Shown: piece after piece, positions 38,340 to 51,000 of the stretch | Numbering within the stretch: the stretch's first letter is position 1 | How the letters are laid out: every line of letters starts with the position of its first letter | Position numbers and translations under genes: made by a program | Source of the DNA: Struthio camelus | Lineage: Eukaryota; Chordata; Aves; Struthioniformes; Struthionidae | Direction: 5' to 3' | Length of the DNA stretch: 64,000 nucleotides | Assembly: GCF_040807025.1 (NCBI RefSeq) | Contig: NC_090943.1 | Location: forward strand, 142,558,264-142,622,263 | The notes under the pieces: model-generated | The model's database searches: none | What the model was told of the DNA's origin: nothing | What the model saw: only the letters and a program-made list of their open reading frames with translations

Positions 38340-39030
38340 AAGGCGCCAGCCTTCACACCGGGGGGACATGACGCAGCGCTAATTCTGCCTCACTCGGGAG
38401 CTGAGAGGCGCCCTCGTCCCCCTTCGCGCTCCCCAAGGGCAGCTCCCTCGGTCAGGCAGAAGCAGCGAGGGAGCCGCGACAGCGCAGTTGTGCCGTGCCG
38501 TGCTTCCCTCCTGCCCCGTTGGGAGAAAACACAGAAAAGGGCAGGAGCCGGCAGGAAGGGCGAGGCGGCCCGAAGAGTTTCGCTTCCCTGCGGCCTTCCG
38601 CGGCGCACGCAGGGCGCGGGGTGATGGCGCCCGCCCGCCGCCGGCCCGGCCATGGCGCGGGGCGGGGGCGGCCCCCGCCCTGACAGCGGGGGCGGCCCGC
38701 GGCGCTGCGGCCCCCGGCCCGGCCCGGCTCTGCGGTGCCCAGCGGGCTGTCCGCCATGGCCGGGCTGGGGCAGGGCTCTGCGAGGAAGCCGCTGCTGGTG
38801 AAAATAGTGATGGCCGGGGAGTCCTGCGTGGGGAAAACCTCCATCGTGCGCTGCTACACCGAGCCCGCCGCGGCGCCCGACTTCACCTCCTCCTACCTGG
38901 CCACCATCGGTGAGTGACTCGCCTCCGCCGCCCGCCCGCCCCCCGCCGCTCACGGCCCTGCCCGGGGGGCCCTCGCCCCGCACCCGGCCCGCAGGGGGCA
39001 CCCACGGCCGGGGCCCCGCGCACCCCCGGC
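38340..39030 (+). promoter_or_regulatory. CpG-island promoter of the Rab10-like gene
   Basis: Base composition changes abruptly from AT-rich to very GC-rich with dense CpG. Consensus GC boxes (GGGGCGGGG, GGGGGCGG) lie at about 38658-38696, 60-100 bases before the start codon. There is no TATA box, as is usual for housekeeping-type CpG promoters. The transcription start cannot be fixed from sequence alone. Two ATGs at 38624 and 38652, both out of frame with the main start, would be upstream ORFs if transcription begins before them. Confidence 0.8.
38756..38909 (+). CDS. Rab10-like exon 1 (start codon, P-loop, switch I)
   Basis: 51 codons plus one base, ending ACCATCG|GTGAGT. It encodes residues 1-51 and the first base of Gly52, including the P-loop and switch I. 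An alternative start by GTG at 38735 is not needed because ATG at 38756 has an ideal context. The run TEPAAAPDF makes the loop between P-loop helix and switch I about five residues longer than in Rab8 or Rab10. Confidence 0.88.
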
Positions 39031-42000
39031 AGCCTGGCACCTGCCCAAACACCCCCCCCCCGCCCGGCAGCGCGGCCCCTAGCCTTCCCTCCCCCCCCCC
39101 CCACCCCGGCAGCCTGGCATGTAGCGGTGCCCCCACCCCAAACACCCCCCCCCCGACAGCCTGGCACCTAGCGGTGTCCCCCCCCCCCCCCCCGACAGCC
39201 TGGCACCTAGCGGTGTCCCCCCCCCCCCCCGACAGCCTGGCACCTAGCGGTGTCCCCACCCCAACCCCCCCCCCCCGACAGCCTGGCACCTAGCGGTGTC
39301 CCCACCCCAACCCCCCCCCCCCCCCCACAGCCTGGCATCTAGCGGTGTCCCCACCCCAAACACCCCCCCCCCCCCCGACAGCCTGGCACCCTCCCGCACC
39401 CCCACCCCAAACACCCCCCTGACAGCCTGGCACCCACTCATACCCCCACCCCAGACGCACACCCCTGGCTTTCTTTGCGTTGCACATCTCGGGGACGTAA
39501 AACCTCCTCCTGTTAACCCGCTGCACGTTTCTAGTCTTGTCCAGCAAACTGAACCTGAAGGTGGGTTTGTCAGGGTCAAGGCTCCAAAACCTCTTCCTTC
39601 CAGGTTTTATATTACCACAGCTATTTATCTGCGACGTTCTGAACTTGTTTTTAAAATTATTAAGGCAGCTTGTTGCCGCTATTATACTGGTGCTCCTGAC
39701 TCCAGGTGGAGGCCCTGTTGGAGTCCGCCAGTGTGCATACACACAGAAAACAATATTTGCTTCAAAGAGTTTTCAGGCTTCAGTGAAATGCCTGATTCCT
39801 CCATCTTTCATTATAGAAAGGGTTTCAACTTTGTATTAATAGATTTTAACGGTATAGAGAGTACCAATGGGTCAAGTTATCTTCTACTGTAGATGGCTGC
39901 ATATGTGATCGTTAAAGTAGAGCCACTGCTGTGATGGAAATAATTAGCCCTGCTGAACCAAGTTGATCTCACGCTGCGTCACTGTGCTGCCTTCCCCGGT
40001 ACGTCTGCAGGACCTGGGTGATCTGGGTTTTCCAGTGCTGTGGTATTGCAGCCCCACATTGCCATGGAGAATGGCAGGTTGCTTGTCCCACACTGAAAAT
40101 AGTCATCAGCTTGAAAATGTGGACTACATGAGAGTTTTTGTTTGCCACAGAAATTTTACAGATTTCCCAGTGGGAAATTTTCATTTTTAAATATGGATTT
40201 GCATGTGTGTAATCATTTTCTCGTTTTCTGTGTGGTTTAATGGAAGGGTAAAGTGTGCACAAGAAATTGTACGTTCCTATGTTTCTGTGTTTTGTTCCTA
40301 TAGGCTCTTTTGTTCCATGGCTCTTTTATACGTTTTTCAGTGTGGGAAGGGTTTGCTCAACTGAATACGTACTAGGTGGTACCTGTGGCCACGGTTAGGT
40401 CCTGTTTTGTGAGCGGGAGTGCTTAATGTACGTGAGGTTACTTGACCTGCCCACATGAGAACTGGCTGAACTTAAACCGTTTTTTTCTTTCCATGCATAT
40501 TCCTGCAAAGCATCTCTGGAGCCAACGTGAACAAAAGTGGAAGAATGCAACTGGCAGAAATGCGGTGAAAATTGATCCTTATAGCAGACAATTTGTTACA
40601 CTGCTTAAGATAACTCCCAGGGAATGTCCCTGAAAATAAATGTCAGCTTGAGTGATGGCGTTTTTATTGGAACTTAGATTCAAGGCCTTGAGATTATTAT
40701 TTTGACATAGAATTTCTAGTGCTCTCGTTTCCCAGTTGTGGGTTGAAATAGTTTAAAGAATAGTTAAAGTGAATCGGTTGTGTGCCCATTATAGGCTGAC
40801 ATTAACTTCATTATTTTTATTGTTTTTGAAACTTGTTCTTGAGGGGTTTAAAAACTTCTTAACGTATGTTTATCTGCAATGGAAACAAATCGTCCAAATC
40901 TGGGTATTTGTTCTCTGACTGTGATTTTTAAAGTAATTTCTGAAGTCTTATATTCCGTTTAATTCCATCCTATGAGGTATGTCAGAGCTTAGACTTTTAA
41001 AATGAATGGGACTGTTGGTGATGACTTTTAGAATAGTAATGTTGAAAGTGGAAGTTGCTTGTCCACTAGGACAGTTACAACAGAGCAGGCGGTGGTTTAA
41101 GTCTTTAAGGCATGTTTTTGGAAAGCCTCAGCAATGGTCTATAGGAAAAAGCTTCAGGTACATAGCAACATTTCAGATTTTCCGTTCATGATGTATTCTT
41201 CCGCTTTGTTGATACTATCAAAACATATAACTGTTTTCATTTGGATTCCTGTTTCATACGTTCTCAGTCAAATGATCCCTATCTGTCATGCATTCGATTG
41301 ACTGCTCGTCTCATGTTAATTGATTTTTTTTTTTTTTTTTTTTCCACCCTATCTGTCCAGCTGCAACGTTGGTTAAAACAGAGGGCAGATTATCCAAGCT
41401 GTTTAGTTTCTCAGGTACCTGAGTTTCCTGACAAGATCTTATGTCACCACCTTTCCTTAGTGGACAGGGTGGTGGTCACAGAAGTTAAAAGGCTATCTGA
41501 GTGCTTTTGAGAGTCCCGTTTCTCATCGTTATTGGCAAGTTTGCCCTGCTAGAAAAAATGCTAGTGCTATTGCAAAAAATTAAAAATTCTGGTCGTACCT
41601 AGTAGGCTCCAGTTGTGAAATTTTCTAAAATTATATATTTTATGAAATGAAAAAAAAAAATGCGTTCACAGTAAATTTTCATCGAAAGCACTTTATGCAG
41701 CACTTAAACACTCAAGGATGGGTGCCCTTCCTCCTCTTCAATTATGCAGTTTGGGTGAATTATAAGCAGTTATAGTTTTCTAATTAAACTTACACGCATC
41801 ATAAGGCAGATGCATTATATTATGAGCAGTAGACTGTAGTAGACTATAAAGAATAACTGTTTTTGTTTAAACAATGGCATTGCATAGAAAGCCATAAATA
41901 AAGTTTATAAACAAAAAAACCCTCTTATGTACAAGTGAACAGGATGCTGATCTGACAGGTTGCAAGGTTTTTATTTTGCTGTATTATGGTGGCTGTGGTA

Positions 42001-45000
42001 ACTTGACAGGCTTGTACTGTGTGGGGAAAATTTCTCTAGAGGTGTGGGTCTTTGTAAAACTTTCATAGATGAAAGTGGCACAGCTCCCACTTTTTCGATT
42101 AAAAAAAAGATAATTTTGTTCTGATTTTTTCTTCAAAAGGAAACTTTTGCTTTCTAGTGCCCATATTTAACAGAATGGGATATGATTTGTTTTGAATAAA
42201 ATACAAGACCTAGGAGGGAAATTGCAAAAAAGGGCCAGTTCTGAAGCCTGTATAGATTCCCTCACATTCACGTTAACAGGAAATAAAATAGAGTTAATCA
42301 ACAAAAATGTCAGGTATTGGAGGTAAATATGACCTGTGTTACCAACACTAGTAGTAACCCACATGCATTTTTTTTTATACAAGGCTAGATTTTTGTCACT
42401 TTTACTTTCCTAACAAAATGTCTTATCCCTTGAATTCCTTTGCTTACCAATTCACTATTTAACAGTATTTCTGACCATTCAGCTACTACTCAGCTTCAGA
42501 TACACCTTGATATGTGCCAAAAAAAGAGTAGATGTTATGTAGGTGTTACTAAAACACATTCTGCAATTATAGGATCAAATATTGTGATCAAATTCAGTTG
42601 ACCTCTACACCCACTGTGTTCTTGCTTTCTTATCCCATCATTTGAACTCAAATTAACTTGACTAGTTTTTCACATATGTGCTCTTCTAAGCATATAATAT
42701 ATGCCACAGAAGGCATATATTGCCCATCATACTTGTAAACTCTCATTGCTGTAGCATGTCATTAATTTTCTCTGCTTTGTGACTTAAGAAGCTGATTTTA
42801 GTCTCTCTGGGCTTCATTTTCTATATGAAAAATGCTCAGAAGAGCAAAATGAACAAAGGGAAGTTTGCACCAGAGCAGGCACTTGCATCTGAGTGTCCAG
42901 ATTCCTAAGCTGTTTTACCATATTGACTTCCTCACTCTTTGGATATGTTTCTTAGTCCTATTGTCACTGATGTTCTTGGAGATGAGAGGTCTTGTAAATG
43001 CTTGCCACACATTCAGTCCACTTCATCATATGCGTTTAAAGCCGATGCTGGGGTCCCTGTTCGTGGAGGGTGCCACTCTCTGTGACCAGGCTGTCTATTA
43101 AAGGAAGCACTAATGTGATATTTGCTGCAGAAACTACTGGTTCTTGCTGACCATCTTAGTAATTTCTGACCCTTCCTTTCCTTAGATAGCACTGTAGATC
43201 AGATTACCATTAGTCAGTTTTCAGAGTTTGAATGGTTATTTTTACCTCCCAGTAATTTCTTGGTCTGTGTGTGAGTAAGGAGGTGTTACTAATTCAGCTG
43301 CAGACCATCGCAGCAGCAGCTCTTCAGTGACTTTGTTCTTCCAGATCTCTTAGAGGGCAGCTGTGGGCTATTGCTCTCTTGGAGGAAGTGTGAGGGACTT
43401 TCTTGTTCAACATGTCTATGAATGTGCTGGTGAGTTGGTAAGGGAAGGACTGTGTGAGGTGTCCTTATAATGGTGATATCGAAAAGCCTGTCTGTATCGT
43501 CTGATTTGAGTAATGCACCAGCAACTGGTAAGGGTTAAGTAATGGGTAAGAGTAACATGGCTGAAACACAAACCAGGCAAAGCAGCTCAACGTGATGGAG
43601 AATACGGTATCAACCTGTTCCAGGGGCTAAGTCCACCAGCAGTTGCTAGCATTTGTAACACAGTGGTGAATTTTATTTCACCACCCACTGTTAGATGGTC
43701 ATGTTACAGCAACGACCCAGTTATTACCTTTTGCGCTTGCGAAGAGATTATGACCTTTCCTTTTGGACGTGCTCCTTGCTGTTGCTGTGCCTCTGTTCCC
43801 TCCCAGCCGTTCTGATGGTGGGTTACATGTGGCTGGGGCGCTGAGCAGCAGGCGCTGGGCTGGCATCTGACGGCTCGCTCACTGGTGGCTCTGCTCACTG
43901 GGACCTCATCAAACTCGGGCACAAGAATTCGTATCGACTGCTTATCTGTTTCCAGATGGAGTTTAGATGCTGTACGACAGTAAACAGGCTAGGATCTGCG
44001 TGAGGGCCCGGGCCAGCTTCTGTCCTTGCTGTCACTGTTGCATTCTGCAAAGTTACACAGACTGGATTTTCCTCTGGATGGAAATGTTTTATGAGCCTGT
44101 TATACCGGGAACTTGCCAACACTATTAGGATGAAAATAGTGTATTGTGATTTTGTAGGCCAGCTGCAGAAGACCTCTTTGAAGAGGACTTTTGCAAATGG
44201 TCAAAGACTTTTTTAAAGCTATTGAGGGGTGAGATAAGCAACTCACAGCTGAATTCCTTTGTGGCTGACTATCTTAATACTTCTTGGAGCTAGTTGTATT
44301 TAAGCTGCCTCAGTCCTAATATGCACATATTTATTGTTTTATATGGGAAAAAAAAAATCCTGTGGCTGTAATACCTTGCAATAACAACCAGAATTTGGAC
44401 TTGTACCTGATGTACCCGTTCTTGGTTTTATATGACAGCTTAAAAGAAGCAAGTACAAGCTGTTACATGCAAATAACGTTTATCTCAAGAGCGGTAATCA
44501 ACGTTAGTTTTGTTATGTTGATCATATTGTATTATACATGGGCCTAAAAGCACCTGAAATCTGTGAGCTGTGTTTGGCACTGTATTTCTCATTTTTCTTT
44601 TTTGCTTTTTCAATCTGCTAAGTTTGCTTGAAATTTCATATAAAGACATGAACAATTCATGCATGCAGAACTTATTGACTTCTGTTTTTCACTAACATTC
44701 ATTGACCTTTTAGGTCAATAAATTTTGAAGTTGACTTAAGAAGTCAATATGCCTTATTTTAATTTAGATTAAATTTTAGTCTGATTCAGCACTCTCTGCT
44801 TCCCTTTTTATAAATAAAAAAAGCTTATGTCAATTTATTATTAAAATGTATATCAAATAAGAACTGTTTCTTATAGGTCTGGAAATCCCTAGCTGGATTA
44901 TAACTTTTGCTATATTCCCAACTCACCATTCCAGCCTCTCAGTACATATCTTGTCCCTCTCAAGTCTTCTAATATCAGCTATAGAAAGTGATGCAGATAA

Positions 45001-48000
45001 TTAAACAAAATTGTGTAAAATGCAGGAGCAAATGTTTTCCTGTAAGCTTAAATTTCACCTTACATGAGCACATAAGCCTATTTGGCTTAAATTAAATTTC
45101 CATCTAACATTATTAATTTCATCAAGGAAGCTTTGTATAATATTAATTACAGATAGCAATTATATTATTTCATCTTCCCTTTCCATTGAGGCTTCAATAA
45201 GAATTCATCTAGTGAAGGACATGATTATCATAATAGTTATAAGAATTTGCCCAACTCTTTTGCACATGTACACACAAACAAGGTTAATTCAGTTGGAATC
45301 TTGCATGTGAGAATGTACTCTTCAGAGTTATATGTAAAATACATCTGGAAATAAAAAGGAAGGAAGCATTTCCTGTACTGCAGTTTTGTTTTATTTCCAT
45401 GAATGCTTTCCTTTGATAAAGTAATTTGGCAGGCAGGATCTGATAGAAATCACTGCAATGGTACTAATGTAAAATTGTTGGTTTTGTAAGAAGTTGCCCT
45501 GAGATACTTAGATTTTATGTGAAGGATGGAAGCCAAAGAATAGCAGTATTGTGTGTTTGCAGTCAAACACGTTGGCCATTTAAAAATACTGCAGAAACTA
45601 AAGTCCTTCCTCATGTCATTAAGCTTTCCAACATAAAAACTGAAAGCTCCTTATTTTATGTATCATCCAGCCTTTGATTAAAATGGGCATTTTGCTGTTT
45701 TCTGAGCATGCAGAAAGCTCAACCACAGAAATTCAAACCTAATGGAAGGGCTTTTGGAAAAATATGTTTCCACGTTGCTCCAGTAACGGGTGAAGGCTAA
45801 CAGTCTGTCCTAGGTCCACACCGAGGCTAGTGGTATGCGGCAAGGCTGCCAGCGCGGCACCCGGCCAGCGGCAGCCTGTGGGGCGATGGGGACTTGCTGG
45901 ACACGGGGATGGGGAGAGCAGTCCCCAGCAGATCTTGGTCATGGCGGGTTATGCCAGCCTTAAAGTGTGGCTGGCATACGTGCGTGGTCTCAGCGTTCTG
46001 AAGTCATCTTTGACAGAGAGGTCTCTTTTTAGTTTACCTTAGTAACCACAAGTGCTAGAGACGTGTTTTCTTTCACGTGCATGTTCATGCCCCAGAGAGC
46101 AGGGGAGCAGCATGGAGGAGGTACTAGGTAGCAGTTCGCTGTGTGTTGGCCTGTTGTCTGTCTGCCTCGCTGGAACGAAGCCAGGGTAGCTGGCCTGCGA
46201 ATGAGGCGTTCGTGTCAGAAGGTAGCTATTTTAGGAAAATCGCAAGGGTGGTTATTTTTTTTCTGTTTTGAAAACATCAAAGTTTATTATAGAGTTTTGC
46301 TGTGGCTTATTGCCCACAATCAAGAGGTGGGAGGAAATTTATAAATTGTAGACCACAGAAGTTAAAATAACTGTTTTCTGAAGATAACGATTTGAGATTG
46401 CAATAGCAATCTTTGAGACTGATTGGGGAACAATAGCTTCTGAAAAATTTCCGATCACGTCAAATGAACATTAAGTAAGACAAGCTATAGAAGAAGGTAT
46501 CCTCTAGTGTTTGAATAGCACGTTTCCTTACATAAGATTGTTTTGATAATAGTTTTGATAATAGTTTAGGACGTGCTTTGTCTGCTTGTATTGAGGTGGT
46601 AGTGAAATTTTACTGAACTTCTTTGCAAAATCTCCTAGCTGTATCACCTTGAGGCAGACAGTTCCTGTCCTGGTAGGCAAAGGTTGTGCTCTTCCAGTTG
46701 TCTTTGTTTTTTCAAATCACATTACCACGGGAGAAAAGCCACTCTGAAGTCCTGTTAAGTAGCTACGTTTTGGCTTTGTTCCGTGGGAAATACAGCGTGG
46801 CTAACAATCACGGTATTATCTTACCTTTACTTAATGAAACTGAAAAGAATCTTGTTGCCTTTCAGTGAATGAGCTAAATGGGGAAATAATTAAAAAGTAT
46901 TTCGAATTTCAGCAATGAAGTAGCTGAAAAAAAACTTAGTTGTCAGGAAATACTCAGTCACTAAATTGAGACAGCAATTGATAGCAAGCATGTTCAAATG
47001 TTAAGTGTGGAGCTTCAGCAACCCATAAATCCAGGTGTTATTTACCACATTTTGAGTACTAATTTGATACCAATATAAAGATAACTCTTATAATAAAATT
47101 CCCTTAAGGTAATAGGCAACACTGATTTCAGGCTGACTGCTAATGCCTAGTTGTAGCATTAATGCATTGGATTTGCAATACACAGAGATTAAGACTACAG
47201 AGACAGTCCTCTTAAATTCGAACAAAATTTAGTATATGCTTGTCTTTGCATTTAACTAGTGCAGCTAATTTCTATTCCTGTCCTTGTAATCTTAGATTTT
47301 TTTTGGTAATTTGGCAGTAAAGACAGGAAAATGGCATTGTGCATGTAACAGCTTTGTAAGCATTTGTCACTAACTCCCTATTCATAGCTGCCACACTGTT
47401 GCGAAGAAACTGGGAACAGCGGAAATTATCAATAGATTTGCCAAATGCTATGGTGAATAGGCCACCGAACTGCTGCCATTTCTCTTGCCTGTTAATGGAG
47501 ATATGTACCTGTAGCTGCAGAGTATCTGCACCTTTGCTTTGACCTGCGTCTCCATTGCTTTTGTGTAATATATTAATGCATAGCTGTTTTTACCACTGAA
47601 TAGTTGCCTTTTGCAACTTCCATTTTCAATATATATGGTTAGTTAGTTATTCTTTGTTTGATTTATTTCATTTCTACTTTCTCTTCAGATCTGCACGATA
47701 ATTAGAGTTACAAACGATCTTCAAAAGGAATACATGTTGTTATGAGAAATGTAATGGATTTTCTTGGGTTTTTTTAGGCATTGATTTCAAAGTAAAACCA
47801 GTAACGTTTAATGATACAAGAGTGAAACTTCAAATATGGTAAGTTTTAATTTATATCACAAGTGAAATCCACCTAAATTACATGACAACATGAAAAGTCT
47901 CATCTGCTTTTAATTGTATGTCTTCCTACAGTGCAATTATGTAACATATTTGAAAATTTGAATTTGGGCTAGGGGAGCATATTGTTTTTGCAGCAACTAA

Positions 48001-51000
48001 TATAAGTTAAAAAGAGGATTGTCGTTAGGTTGTTTTAACAATAAAAGTTTGCTGTTGTGGCATACAAATAATGCCAATCCGTATTAAATATATATATATA
48101 TATTTTGTCTGTATATTAAGGGAAGTAACAAACTAAGACAATTTTAGGTTTTGTTACGCAACAAATACACGTTCAAAAAGCCACCAAGAGCAAGCTAGAA
48201 AGGTGAATCTTTGCTACCTATACTCTGTTTTGTGTTTTTGAGGGTTTTTTTTTTTTTGAAGGCGATACAGGACTACTGCTAGCTACCTCTCCAGGCATCC
48301 AGTACTGAGGATTATCTATATTTGCCAGTACTTAGCTTTTCAAGAAGTAGCTCTGTACATGAGTTATCGGACCAGCATTAGATCTTCAGTTACTCCATCT
48401 GAGGTTCCAATACAAAAGTCTTGGAGGCCTGTATGCAACTTTCCTAAGACATTATTGTGGTGTTTAGCATTGTTAGAAATCTCTGCATCCCTGTATATTA
48501 TGACTCTCCCAAAAGCTGTCTTCCAGCTAAGCCTAGCCATCTGATACTTACTGTCTGCGTCATAGTTTACAAAGGCTTGTCAGAATATAGGATGTCATCT
48601 GCCTCGTGCAGTGCTTGTACTCCAGAATTTTTTGATCACGAGTTGTGCTGATCTTGCTGATTCACTGCACCTAAAGAAGCAATGGTAAACTTGCCTTCAG
48701 TGATTACTTTAGCTTTCCAAATAGGACTCCATTATTGAAAATAAACTTTCAGTATATTTTTCACTGCTGAATGGCACTTATTTTGCATCCAGATTTTCTC
48801 CTTAGCTTTTCTTGCTTCTTTATGCTAGGGTACACAGTTCAGAATTTGGACAGTACTCTTCAAAATAAAGTGATTTTCTTGAGTGGAGGAATTCTGCTGT
48901 TTGTTTATTTTGATTTTTTTGGTGACTTTTTGTGGTTTCTTTCAGGGATACTGCTGGCCAGGAACGATTCCACACACTTAGCACTAGTTATTTTCGTGGA
49001 GCACAAGGGTTTGTTCTTGTATATGACATCACAAATCTGGACAGTTTTCAAGGTATAGCAAGCTGGATGAAAGACATACATGAGGTAAATATATCTAATG
49101 GTGGTTGATCTTTTAGTGAGGGTAGTTAATGAGTTATTACATGAAATTTATTGTTGTTGCTTGAGCTATATGTTTCCGACCACAATTTTTTGCATTTAAC
49201 TCAGTGTGGAGGATGACAGTGATACTTCCTTAGTTTAAAATTTTAGAAATGCAAAAATACTCAATTTCTAGGAATGTAAATTATACCTATGATTGTACCA
49301 GTCCCCAAACTAGCAATTAGTGAATGTTGTAACTGGAGCTAGATAGTAAAAAAAAAAAAAAAACAATTAGTTTAGTCCTACTGCGATATCATTTTCTGAA
49401 GTGTCTCAGCAAAAATATATGGGGCTATTCATTGTAAAAGAAATATTTTCAAGGAATTGTTAAAACACATGACATTTCCTGAGATTTAATTCCTCAGTGG
49501 AGGATGGTAACATACCCTGCATTCGCCTTGGTTTGTAAATGCAAACCGGCTGTTAATCGTCCATAAACACCTGGGCCAAAGTGGCTGTTGCTACAGCACC
49601 CTTGAAAATAAGCAAGGATAGAAGAAAGAAAAAAAAGGGAAATGGGTGCAGATTTTAATAAGTACTAGGCAGTGATAAAAATTTAATTTTTACATTTGGA
49701 TCAGTCAGATCATAGTTTTGGAGATGATTCCATTATTACATTATGCTTTTATTTTTAAATTCTATGCAGATAGAGATTTTACATATAAAGATTGTAAATA
49801 GTCCATTCAGTGCACTAAGCCATTTTTAGAACAGTTGAAAATAACAATCTAAGTGATCTGGTCAGTGTGATTATAATCAGATTATCAGTAGTATCCTCAT
49901 TGTACTTCATTTATTTGAAGTGCGGAATAAAATAACTTTCTTATTAAAAATAAATTATTGTTTAAGTAAGTTCAAGACGTGAATGTACTACAGTATCTGT
50001 ATTGCTCAAATATTCGGAACTGGAGGAAGCTAAATAATATGACTGTATATAAAAAAGCTTACTAGAAAAATATCCTCACAGATGAGTATTTTAGGACTTT
50101 GCTGACAAATCCAGTACAGGTATATTGGATTTGTAATGCACTCGTTAAGAGCGTGATCATTGCAAGAAAATTACTTTAGGTCCTGATACTGTCCTTTATT
50201 CGTGCAATTGTAGTCAAAGTCAAATTTATTAAGGCATTCCTCTTGTCTGCTGACATGGTTTTGTGCTATTGTATATAACTGTCTTGAAAGGCTGATTCTA
50301 TTAGGCCTTTAAAAATGAAATGAAAGAACTGTATATCAAATCCATTTGAGGAAAACAGTTCTTTCTATGATGGTTTGAACAAGATTCCAGTTAATGTATT
50401 GGGAAAAAATTCTTCGCAGTAGGGTGGTCAAACACTGGAACAGGTGCCCAGAGAGGTTCTGGGATTCCCGTCTTTGGAGATCCTCAAAACTTGATTCAAC
50501 AAGGCCCTGAGAAACCTGACCTGACTTTGAAGTTGGCCCTGCTTTGAACCGAGGGTTAGACCAGATGACTTCCAGGAGTCCTTGCCAAACTAAATCACTC
50601 TGATTCGGATAGCATCTGGGTCACCAGAAACCTTTTGCATAGATGGTAGGCTCTAGTTTTCTTTTAAACACATGGGACTGCTTTTCATTGGGCTAGTCTC
50701 ATGGTCTGGCCGTGAAGACAGTAAAAGCAGTTCCTAATGATTATCTCAGTGCTGGAAATTCCTTGCCAGCAGAGAGCTATCTGCATGGGGAGGAGAGATT
50801 CATTTCCTCATGCAGTAGCAAGTCTTCATGATGTCGCTTAGTACTTTTGGAGTACATTAGCTTTCAATCTGTTGTCTTAAAAAAAGCGACCTTGGGTGTG
50901 AGGTGTTCCTGCCATTTTTACATAGTGCCCTTCTCTGATTCTGTGCCGTTAGAAGCATCCAAGAGTGGGGATCTTGGGCGATCTTTCAGTATTGTTGCAT

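Noticed and set aside
38735-38755. Upstream in-frame GTG start adding seven residues to the Rab protein
   Set aside because: The ATG at 38756 has a near-perfect Kozak context, and Rab proteins normally begin close to the P-loop strand as this one does.
38390-39289. 299-codon Gly-rich open frame on the minus strand
   Set aside because: It runs through the CpG island and the poly-C minisatellite. Low-complexity Gly/Arg sequence, antisense to a real exon, is expected from GC-rich repeats.
38910-39892. Pro-rich open frames on the plus strand (38910-39293, 39296-39892)
   Set aside because: They are translations of the C-run minisatellite and flanking intron; the exon 1 donor at 38910 removes them.
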